Part shown: piece after piece, positions 57,185 through 64,000 of the stretch
How the letters are laid out: the number at the start of each line of letters is the position of its first letter
How positions within the stretch are numbered: the first letter of the stretch is position 1
Source of the DNA: an uncultured Porticoccus sp.
GTDB lineage: Bacteria; Pseudomonadota; Gammaproteobacteria; Pseudomonadales; Porticoccaceae
Length of the DNA: 64,000 bases
NCBI GenBank assembly: GCA_947259505.1
Contig: CAMYLT010000008.1
Coordinates: 186,001 to 250,000, forward strand
Direction of reading: 5' to 3'
Position numbers and translations under genes: made by a program
Notes under the pieces: model-generated
Databases searched by the model: none
Told to the model about the DNA's origin: nothing
Seen by the model: the letters and a program-made list of their open reading frames with translations, nothing else

Positions 57185-58302
57185 GCGACAGAAACGTTGT
57201 GCGGAATGCCCGTCGCTGGGTCGTCAAAATTGGCAGCGCATTACTCACCGCGGATGGCCGTGGTCTCGACCGTGAATCCATTGGTGGCTGGGTTGCTCAA
57301 GTGGCGCAATTGCTGGATCAGGGCATCGAAGTAGTGCTGGTTTCCTCTGGGGCAGTGGCTGAAGGCATGTCCAGACTAGGGTGGCGCAAGCGTCCTTCCT
57401 CTGTTCATGAACTGCAGGCAGCTGCAGCCGTGGGGCAGATGGGGTTAGTGCAAGCCTACGAGTTCCAGTTTCAACAGTTTAATCGACATACGGCCCAAGT
57501 ATTGCTGGACCACGATGACCTCTCCAATAGGGAGCGTTACCTCAACGCACGCAACACCTTACAAACCCTGATCGCACTCGGTGTGGTGCCGGTGATCAAC
57601 GAAAATGACACTGTTGTGACCGATGAAATTCGTTTCGGTGACAATGACAGCCTTGCTGCCATGGTGGCCAATCTGATTGATGCGGAACTGTTGGTGATTC
57701 TTACTGACCAGCATGGGTTATTCGACTCCGACCCCCGCAAGAATCCTAACGCCCAATTGATTTCGCAAGGACGCGCTGGAGATCCCGCGCTGGATACTTT
57801 GGCGGGTGATGGTGGCTCCTTGGGTCGTGGCGGAATGATCACTAAATTGAGAGCCGCCAGGCTGGCTGCTCGCTCAGGGGCCAATACAATAATTGTGGGT
57901 GGTCGTGCTGAAAAAGTACTTATCCGTTTGGCGGATGGCGAAAACCTGGGCACGCTACTGGTGGCAGAACAGGAACCTATCGCTGCACGCAAGCAATGGC
58001 TGGCTGGCAGATTGCGGGTGCGCGGTTCAGTTACTCTTGATGCTGGTGCTGCTCGGGTTTTGACGGAGCTGGGCAAGAGTCTGTTGCCTGTGGGTGTTAA
58101 GTGTGTCGTTGGTGATTTTCATCGTGGCGATCTGGTGCGCTGTGTGGACGAAGCTGGCAATGAAATTGCCCGAGGGCTTGCTAATTACAGTGCCGCGGAG
58201 AGTCGTCAGATTATTGGCAAAAATAGTGAGTTGATTGCCGGTATTCTGGGCTACTGTGACCACGCGGAGTTAATTCACCGGGACAATCTGGTGTTAGTCT
58301 AG
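57181..58302 (+). CDS. proB: Glutamate 5-kinase
   Basis: A 373-aa enzyme, first step of proline synthesis. The amino-acid-kinase domain has [18 protein letters not shown] near 13-30, [14 protein letters not shown] near 57-70 and [17 protein letters not shown] near 140-156. The C-terminal PUA domain covers about 280-360. Start overlaps the DUF402 stop by ATGA. Confidence 0.97.
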   Translation: MSDRNVVRNARRWVVKIGSALLTADGRGLDRESIGGWVAQVAQLLDQGIEVVLVSSGAVAEGMSRLGWRKRPSSVHELQAAAAVGQMGLVQAYEFQFQQFNRHTAQVLLDHDDLSNRERYLNARNTLQTLIALGVVPVINENDTVVTDEIRFGDNDSLAAMVANLIDAELLVILTDQHGLFDSDPRKNPNAQLISQGRAGDPALDTLAGDGGSLGRGGMITKLRAARLAARSGANTIIVGGRAEKVLIRLADGENLGTLLVAEQEPIAARKQWLAGRLRVRGSVTLDAGAARVLTELGKSLLPVGVKCVVGDFHRGDLVRCVDEAGNEIARGLANYSAAESRQIIGKNSELIAGILGYCDHAELIHRDNLVLV

Positions 58303-58314
58303 GATTTTGTACTG

Positions 58315-58986
58315 TCAGCGGGGCGGGTCGACACGATCATAGCTTGAGCTATTGACACGGAACCAGCCCGCAATGCTGTAGCGGTGCCTTTTGGCCGCTA
58401 GTACCTCGTGTGGGAACTCCTCACTTAAGAACACGACCAAGGTGCCATAGGCTGGCGTTACTTTGGTTATCTCCAGTTCTGCATCAGACTCATAAATCAC
58501 CAGCTCCCCGCCATCTCCTGGCAGCCAGCCCGGATTGAGGTAGGCAACGGTAGACAGTCGACGATTGGCCTCGCCGCGAAAAGCATCTAAATGTTTTCGG
58601 TAGAAGTCGCCTGGCTGATAGTGGGCGAAATGGCTCTCATAGGAAAACAGTCCCAGAAAAAGCCGCCGGTTTAAGTACTGTTGCAAACGATGGGTCCATG
58701 CCAGCCAGAGTTGTTCTGCCGAAGTCTGGCCGTCAATCCAGCGAATTTCATCACGGCGCACAAACTGGTTCAGGGTAAGATCAGTATGGCGTCCGATACC
58801 GGCATGGCTGAAATCCTCGCTCTCCATGTTGAGAACCTGATGGAACAGCTCTGTTGTCATTGCTTCTGGCAGGGCATTGGGGATCACGGAGAAACCCTGC
58901 CGATTCAGGTCTGTCGCGATGCGGGCAAACAGTGAATCGTCGCCGATATCATCAGTGGATGACTGGAAGGGTAAGCTGTTTAGCAT
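58315..58986 (-). CDS. 2OG-Fe(II) oxygenase, prolyl-4-hydroxylase-like
   Basis: A 223-aa double-stranded beta-helix enzyme. The metal-binding HxD is in YRKHLDAF near 135, the distal His is in EEFPHEVLAAKRHRYSIAGWFRV near 190-215, and the Arg for 2-oxoglutarate lies in the HRYSIAGWF part. The family hydroxylates prolyl residues in proteins such as EF-Tu (PHD2-like in Pseudomonas) or free amino acids. I prefer the ATG at 58986 over GTG at 59031. It is convergent with proB. Confidence 0.85.
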   Translation of the reverse strand: MLNSLPFQSSTDDIGDDSLFARIATDLNRQGFSVIPNALPEAMTTELFHQVLNMESEDFSHAGIGRHTDLTLNQFVRRDEIRWIDGQTSAEQLWLAWTHRLQQYLNRRLFLGLFSYESHFAHYQPGDFYRKHLDAFRGEANRRLSTVAYLNPGWLPGDGGELVIYESDAELEITKVTPAYGTLVVFLSEEFPHEVLAAKRHRYSIAGWFRVNSSSYDRVDPPR

Positions 58987-59245
58987 GCGTGAGTGGACTC
59001 TGTCTCGGTGGCGGATTATTGAGCTCACCACCAGAGTGTGTAAATGTTTTTTTATGGCACGTGATTCACTTCATACCGCGGCATTGTTTTTTTTTGAAGG
59101 GGGAGCTTCTGAAAAATTTCGCTTGTGATTTATTGGTAATAATCATATATAGCCTTAGAAGCAGGGGTTTTATCTATGGTCGTTTGACCCCTGAAAATGC
59201 ACTGTGCGTTCCGATCCAGCGCGTCATCAAATATTGGTTCTGGTC

Positions 59246-61486
59246 ATGAAGAGTGTGGTTCACGAGTTAGCGCGTATCGTCCAGACAGTGGCGATGGCTG
59301 ACCTGCCTATTGATCAGGTGAACCTTATTGTAGAGTCCATCAGTGAAACCATGGCGGTGGACGTCTGCAGTCTTTACTTGGCCAATGAAGAACGAGAGAT
59401 GATGCTGTTGGCGTCACATGGTCTGTCTGCCAAGGCGGTGCGCCGAGTCAAATTGCCGCCGGGAAAAGGTCTGGTGGGACTGGTCGCTTCCAGTCGACAT
59501 CCGGTCAACCTGGCGGATGGCGAATCTCACCCCAACTATTACTACATTGCCGAAACCAAGGAAGAGCGTTTCCACAGCTTTTGTGGTGTGCCGATTGTCC
59601 ATGCCGGTAAGGTGATCGGTGTGCTGGTAGTTCAGGGGCGGGAAATTCGTCAGCTGTCCGATGAAGAGCAGGGTTTCCTGGTTACGCTTGCGGCACACCT
59701 GGCGCTCTTGCTCGGCAACAACCCATTGGCCCACGGAGATACGATTGGGCTTAACGAACGGATCAGTGGTGTCAAAGGCGCTCCCGGTATCGGCATTGGC
59801 CATATCAAACTCAGCGACCACGGCGAACTCTACTCTGTGGTGGACACAGCCTGTGAGGATATCCCTGGTGCGCTTGAAGACTGGCTGCAACTGCTTGAAC
59901 TGGTTCGCAATCAGATCGACCATGAGCGTCAAGCCTTGGGCTCTGAAATCACGGGCAGTGTTGCGGGCATTTTCGGTGCCTACAAAATGCTGTTGGAGGA
60001 CCCAACTTTTGTTTCTTATGTAGAGGCGGGCATTCGCAATGGTAACTGGCTTCCGGGTGCTTTGCGTCAGGCGATTCAGCATTTTGCTGAGTTGTTTCTG
60101 GCCATGGATGACCCCTATCTGAAAGCGCGCCATGAGGATGTGCATCACCTCGGCAATAAACTGTTTAATGCCTGGCGCGGTATTAAGCCCGTGGATATCC
60201 CCTCGGACACAGATATTGTGTTGGTCGGCCCTGCAGTCAGTGTCTCGGATATTGCTTCCGTACCCTCCGAGCGGCTAGTCGGGCTGGTTTGCTTTGAAGG
60301 CTCTGGGTTGTCGCATACCGCGGTATTAGCCAATGCTCTGGGTATTCCCGCGGTGATGGGTACTGGTCGGATCCGTCGGTTGGTGGATAACGCCAGTATT
60401 ATTGTCGATGGCAATAATGGTCAGGTGACCCTGACGCCCAGTGAAATGGTACTTGCTGAGTATCAAAAACTGGCCAATGATCGCCGCTCATTGATGAAGC
60501 AGTTGGAACGGCTTCGTGAGTTGCCCGCTATCACACCGGATGGCACATCTGTCACGCTCTATACGAATACGGGATTGCTTGCTGATATTACGCCGGGGTT
60601 GTTCAGTGGCTCCCAGGGCGTCGGGCTGTATCGCACAGAGATCCCTTTTATGGTGCACGACAGCTTTCCTTCTGAAGAAGAGCAGATTGGTGTGTACCGG
60701 CAGGTGCTGGATGCCTATAAAGGTAAGCCCGTGCATATGCGTACGCTTGATATCGGCGGTGACAAGCCATTGCCTTACTTTCCGGTCGACAATGAGGAAA
60801 ACCCCGCGTTGGGCTGGCGAGGCGTGCGCTTTACTCTGGATAACAGTCAGTTGTTGATGACGCAGGTGCGGGCAATGATCAGGGCTGCTGGCACAAGTGA
60901 AGATCTGCGCATTTTGCTGCCGATGGTGAGTTCGACCAGTGAACTGGATGATTTTGCCGAGTTGTTTGACGATGCCATGAGTCAGCTGGAATCAGAAGGG
61001 TACGAAATAGTACGGCCCAAGCTTGGCATCATGGTTGAAGTGCCGGCGGCTATTTCCCAGATACCTTTCTGGGCCGACAAGCTCGATTTCCTTTCCATTG
61101 GCTCCAACGACCTGAGTCAGTACCTGTTGGCCTTGGATCGCGATAATCCCCGTGTTTCAGGGCGTTACGATCATGTGCATCCGGCAGTGTTGATGGAAAT
61201 CAGGCGTATCGTACAACTGGCTTCTGCTCACAATCTGCCGGTGAGTATATGTGGTGAGATGGCATCCGATCCGGTTGCAGTGGTTTTGCTCATGGGTATT
61301 GGCATGCGAACCCTCAGTATGAGTGCTGCCAAGTTGCCACAGGTTAAGTGGCTCATTCGCAGCCTTCCGCTCACTACTGCTGAAAAGTTAACAAAGCAGG
61401 CTTTCGGTTGTCCTTACCCGGCAGGGATTCGCAAGCTGGTTCGGGATGAGCTTGAATCATTGGGGTTGCAGGACCTCTTTAGCTAA
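59246..61486 (+). CDS. ptsP: Phosphoenolpyruvate-protein phosphotransferase with GAF domain (EI-Ntr)
   Basis: A 746-aa first component of the nitrogen-related PTS. A GAF domain spans about 5-155 (VCSLYLANEEREMMLLASHGL, FCGVPIVHAGKVIGVLVVQG). Enzyme I domains follow: a helical HPr-binding part about 175-330, and the phosphohistidine site GSGLSHTAVLANALG with His357. The C-terminal PEP-binding barrel has IGSNDLSQYLLALDRDN and the catalytic Cys in ISICGEMASDP. It phosphorylates NPr. The GTG 14 codons upstream is a possible alternative start. No rppH neighbour is present. Confidence 0.95.
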   Translation: MKSVVHELARIVQTVAMADLPIDQVNLIVESISETMAVDVCSLYLANEEREMMLLASHGLSAKAVRRVKLPPGKGLVGLVASSRHPVNLADGESHPNYYYIAETKEERFHSFCGVPIVHAGKVIGVLVVQGREIRQLSDEEQGFLVTLAAHLALLLGNNPLAHGDTIGLNERISGVKGAPGIGIGHIKLSDHGELYSVVDTACEDIPGALEDWLQLLELVRNQIDHERQALGSEITGSVAGIFGAYKMLLEDPTFVSYVEAGIRNGNWLPGALRQAIQHFAELFLAMDDPYLKARHEDVHHLGNKLFNAWRGIKPVDIPSDTDIVLVGPAVSVSDIASVPSERLVGLVCFEGSGLSHTAVLANALGIPAVMGTGRIRRLVDNASIIVDGNNGQVTLTPSEMVLAEYQKLANDRRSLMKQLERLRELPAITPDGTSVTLYTNTGLLADITPGLFSGSQGVGLYRTEIPFMVHDSFPSEEEQIGVYRQVLDAYKGKPVHMRTLDIGGDKPLPYFPVDNEENPALGWRGVRFTLDNSQLLMTQVRAMIRAAGTSEDLRILLPMVSSTSELDDFAELFDDAMSQLESEGYEIVRPKLGIMVEVPAAISQIPFWADKLDFLSIGSNDLSQYLLALDRDNPRVSGRYDHVHPAVLMEIRRIVQLASAHNLPVSICGEMASDPVAVVLLMGIGMRTLSMSAAKLPQVKWLIRSLPLTTAEKLTKQAFGCPYPAGIRKLVRDELESLGLQDLFS

Positions 61487-61495
61487 CAGGAATAA

Positions 61496-61999
61496 ATGAC
61501 TCTCCACAGTTTGTTCTCTATCGCGCCATTTGACTGGGCAGCCATCGCCACAGCGGTCTTTTGCGGGGCAATTATTGGTTTGGAGCGGCAGCTGCGTGGA
61601 AAACCGGTGGGCATTCGCACATCGGCGCTGATCACGATGGGCACGTATGTGTTCATGACAACAGCCTTGGTGATCAGTAATCAACACACGGATCCTTCGC
61701 GTGTGATTGGCCAGGTGATTACCGGCGTAGGATTTCTTGGCGCGGGTGTTATGCTGGCCAGAGATGGCGTAGTGTTAGGTGTCACCTCTGCGGCGACTAT
61801 TTGGGTGCTTGCCGCCATTGGCGTCAGTGTGTCCCTCGGTTATCAGGCTGCCTCAATCAAGTTGTCTCTTATCAGTATTGCCATACTCTATGGTGTCGAT
61901 CTGCTGGAGGAGCATACCGTGGCATTTAGCCGCGGAGTTCATACTAGGTATCTTGGACGTCGCAGGCAGGATGGCAAGAACCCTTTTTCTGATCGTTAA
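61496..61999 (+). CDS. MgtC/SapB-family membrane protein
   Basis: A 167-aa inner-membrane protein with about five helices and the MgtC signatures AIIGLERQLRGKPVGIRTSALITMGTYVF (about 28-56) and ITGVGFLGAGVML near 76-88. The C-terminal helical part is short, without the ACT domain of Salmonella MgtC. In pathogens MgtC modulates F-ATPase and Mg2+ adaptation; here the role is unknown. Nine bases after ptsP, so it is co-transcribed. Confidence 0.9.
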   Translation: MTLHSLFSIAPFDWAAIATAVFCGAIIGLERQLRGKPVGIRTSALITMGTYVFMTTALVISNQHTDPSRVIGQVITGVGFLGAGVMLARDGVVLGVTSAATIWVLAAIGVSVSLGYQAASIKLSLISIAILYGVDLLEEHTVAFSRGVHTRYLGRRRQDGKNPFSDR

Positions 62000-62017
62000 T
62001 TTTTCCGGAAATAAATC

Positions 62018-63478
62018 ATGTCGAATCTTTTGCTGGTAGTCGACAACCTGAGTGATATTCAGGGTGTAGGAGTAGACGACCGTGTTATTACCTTTGAGCA
62101 GTATCTTGAAGAGCATCCTAAGAAAGATGAAAAAAAGCTCAGTCTGATCAATCTTTGCGACAGTGAAAAATACTTGAGCCGTGGTTATTACTGCTCATTG
62201 CTGGCTGAGGCCCGGGGACATAGAGTTCTACCCTCCGTGAATACGATAAACGATCTTCGCAGCAAATTACTCTATATGTCTCGCATCACTGGAGAGCTGT
62301 TATTGTCCGGATCAAATCCGGGAGAAGAGGGTGATCGTAAAACGTTTTATGTGAATTTTGGCATTGCTTCTGATGCGGCATTTGCCAAATTTGGCCAACG
62401 GTTGTTCTCCGTGTATCCGGCACCAATGTTGAAGGTGGTGCTCTTCTGGACCAATGGCTGGCAGGTCAAAAGCATTGTGCCCATTTCATTAGGAAAATTA
62501 CCTAAGGTAGAGCGTCCCAACTTTATTCAGGCATTACTCAAGTTCAATGAGAAGCGCTGGCAGAGCCCGAAAAAGAAAAAGGCCTACCGTTGGGAGCTGG
62601 GCATCCTTGTCGATCCGGCTGAGGTATTACCCCCCAGTAATAAAGAAGCTTTGAATCGTTTCATCAAAGCGGCGGCGAAGTGCAACATTAATGCGGAGCT
62701 GATCACGGCCAAGGATTACCACCGTCTTGAAGAATACGATGGGCTGTTTATCCGGGAAACCACGGCCATTGACCACCACACCTTTCGTTTTGCCCGCAAG
62801 GCGGAAATCGAGGGTATGGTCGTGATCGATGATCCCACGTCAATTTTGCGTTGCTGTAACAAAGTATTTTTACAGGATGCTTTTACTTATAAAGGTGTCC
62901 CAGCGCTGAAAACCAGTGTGCTTTCAACTCATGATCCGGAGGATTTGGATAGGGTAGAGAAAGAATTCGGTTACCCGGTGGTACTGAAAGTACCGGAGGG
63001 ATCCTTTTCAAAAGGTGTTTTTAAGGCCAACAACAGAGAAGAGTTGTCGGCACACCTTGATGAACTGTTGAAAACCACTGCCCTGGTGCTAGTGCAGGAG
63101 TATTTGTATACCGATTATGACTGGCGTATCGGTGTCTTTAACAACCGTCCCCTGTATGCCTGTCGCTATTACATGGCCCGCAATCATTGGCAGATATATA
63201 ACCATGACAGTAAGCGCTTCAGTTCTGGAGGCTTCGAAACATTGCCAACCTATGAGGTTCCTAGAGAGGTGTTGGACGCTGCACTGCGTGCAGCCAGGGT
63301 GATTGGTAGTGGCCTTTATGGCGTGGATATCAAACAGCAGGGTAGGCAAGCGTTTGTCATCGAGATCAATGATAACCCGAATATTGACTACAAGGTTGAG
63401 GATGCCTATCTCGGTGATGAGCTGTATATGCTGGTGATGACGGAAATGGCCCGCCGACTGGAATTAAAAGGCCGTTAG
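62018..63478 (+). CDS. RimK-family ATP-grasp ligase
   Basis: A 486-aa protein. A RimK-like N-terminal domain (RLAN) takes about 1-190 (SLINLCDSEKYLSRGYYCSLLAEARGHRVLP near 42-72). The ATP-grasp domain runs from about 285 to 480 with VLKVPEGSFSKGVFK near 322-336 and the metal-binding EINDNPNIDY near 449-458. RimK enzymes add glutamate or similar amino acids to a C-terminus or small molecule; the substrate of this long variant is unknown. Last gene of a ptsP-mgtC-rimK run. Confidence 0.9.
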   Translation: MSNLLLVVDNLSDIQGVGVDDRVITFEQYLEEHPKKDEKKLSLINLCDSEKYLSRGYYCSLLAEARGHRVLPSVNTINDLRSKLLYMSRITGELLLSGSNPGEEGDRKTFYVNFGIASDAAFAKFGQRLFSVYPAPMLKVVLFWTNGWQVKSIVPISLGKLPKVERPNFIQALLKFNEKRWQSPKKKKAYRWELGILVDPAEVLPPSNKEALNRFIKAAAKCNINAELITAKDYHRLEEYDGLFIRETTAIDHHTFRFARKAEIEGMVVIDDPTSILRCCNKVFLQDAFTYKGVPALKTSVLSTHDPEDLDRVEKEFGYPVVLKVPEGSFSKGVFKANNREELSAHLDELLKTTALVLVQEYLYTDYDWRIGVFNNRPLYACRYYMARNHWQIYNHDSKRFSSGGFETLPTYEVPREVLDAALRAARVIGSGLYGVDIKQQGRQAFVIEINDNPNIDYKVEDAYLGDELYMLVMTEMARRLELKGR

Positions 63479-63503
63479 AAGTCCGGGGCTAACAGCAGCC
63501 ACA

Positions 63504-63530
63504 AAAAAACCGGCCATTGGCCGGTTTTTT
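63504..63530. terminator. Bidirectional terminator between the RimK-like gene and rpsT
   Basis: AAAAAACCGGCC and GGCCGGTTTTTT pair over 12 bp around an ATT loop. Serves both convergent genes. Confidence 0.92.
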
Positions 63531-63545
63531 ATGCAGGTTGAAAAA

Positions 63546-63815
63546 TTAGCCAGCAGCTAGTTCTTTCACCTGCGCATTCAGGCGGCTCTTGTGACGAGCA
63601 GCCTTGTTCTTGTGGATGATGCCTTTGTCGGCCATGCGGTCGATAACCGGAACGGCAGCATTGAGAGCAGCTTGTGCCGCGTCGTGCTGACCAGTAGCAA
63701 TTGCCGCATAAGTTTTCTTAATGTATGTGCGAACCATGGAACGCAGGCTGGCGTTATGCTGGCGACGCTTTTCGTTTTGTTTCGCGCGTTTGCGTGCTTG
63801 GGGTGAGTTAGCCAC
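63546..63815 (-). CDS. rpsT: 30S ribosomal protein S20
   Basis: An 89-aa basic helical protein: [29 protein letters not shown] at the N-terminus and [24 protein letters not shown] near the end. The start is a GTG at 63813-63815 with GGAG upstream; S20 genes often use a non-AUG start, part of their autoregulation (UUG in E. coli). Convergent with the RimK-like gene. Confidence 0.97.
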   Translation of the reverse strand: MANSPQARKRAKQNEKRRQHNASLRSMVRTYIKKTYAAIATGQHDAAQAALNAAVPVIDRMADKGIIHKNKAARHKSRLNAQVKELAAG

Positions 63816-63858
63816 CTGGGTACTCCTCTCAAAAATGAGTCTGAATTCAAGGCGCGGG

Positions 63859-63887
63859 AATATACATTGTTTGACCCTATAGATCAA
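63859..63887 (-). promoter_or_regulatory. rpsT promoter
   Basis: Leftward -35 TTGATC (63882-63887), 17-base spacer, -10 TATATT (63859-63864), giving a leader of about 38 bases before the GTG. Confidence 0.65.
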
Positions 63888-64000
63888 CTAAGCGGCAGCA
63901 TAAAAACGTTGCCATTGTGGTTCGCATAGCTGCAGTTTTTGTCACGACTCCTGCAGGCATATGGGTGAGTGAGGATGGTAGAAGTATCTTGCTACCCTCG

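Noticed and set aside
59414-60148. 244-aa leftward frame opposite ptsP
   Set aside because: Shadow of the GAF and enzyme I coding region; no independent signal.
63888-64000. Start of a rightward gene at the window end
   Set aside because: A murJ-like gene is expected here by analogy with other genomes, but the 113 bases show no frame I can support.

Overview
The window looks like chromosomal DNA from a marine-type gammaproteobacterium. The housekeeping order (rpsU-yqeY-dnaG-rpoD next to tsaD-folB-folK-cca; ispB / rplU-rpmA-obg-proB ... rpsT; fabA-fabB; uvrA ... MFS-ssb) resembles Pseudomonas and the Cellvibrio/Spongiibacter-like lineages. No genus can be named from sequence alone.

Region by region. 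0-4.7 kb: the 5' end of an exported protein gene, a Sel1-repeat protein, and a leftward operon of transglutaminase, circularly permuted ATP-grasp and alpha-E proteins. 5.0-9.1 kb: a small integrated element with a tyrosine integrase next to tRNA-Ile2, a 293-aa unknown, an AlpA-like regulator and a tightly coupled set of small HTH and Cys-rich proteins. It ends in an array of 18-bp repeats spaced exactly 44 bp apart. 9.1-14.3 kb: tRNA-Ile2(CAT), a 5' tRNA fragment, and the rpsU-yqeY-dnaG-rpoD macromolecular synthesis block. 14.3-22.6 kb: tsaD, folate genes, an FMN alpha-hydroxyacid dehydrogenase, a DksA-like protein, an Hsp20 with a sigma32-like promoter, pteridine reductase, cca, CorA/ZntB, MscS, and a 60-aa ORF behind a near-consensus LexA box. 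22.6-27.5 kb: the SpoVR/YeaH/PrkA stress trio. 27.8-30.6 kb: uvrA.

30.8-47.3 kb is a Wzx/Wzy-type polysaccharide locus: chain-length regulator, flippase, four consecutive sulfotransferases, GT2, hexapeptide acyltransferase, GT4, polymerase/ligase, DUF1972 glycosyltransferase, rmlBACD and manC. The initiating phosphoglycosyl transferase lies apart at 50.2-51.5 kb, beyond an MFS transporter, ssb and a GST. Together these genes predict a sulfated surface polysaccharide built on undecaprenyl phosphate from dTDP-L-rhamnose and GDP-mannose-derived sugars. No Wza, Wzc or PAPS-synthesis genes are present in the window.

51.6-63.9 kb: fabB-fabA, ispB, rplU-rpmA-obg-DUF402-proB, a 2OG-Fe(II) oxygenase, ptsP, an MgtC-like protein, a RimK-like ATP-grasp ligase and rpsT.

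No toxin, defence or CRISPR system was found. The least-explained items are the sulfotransferase array, the SOS-controlled 60-aa ORF and the repeat array of the small element.
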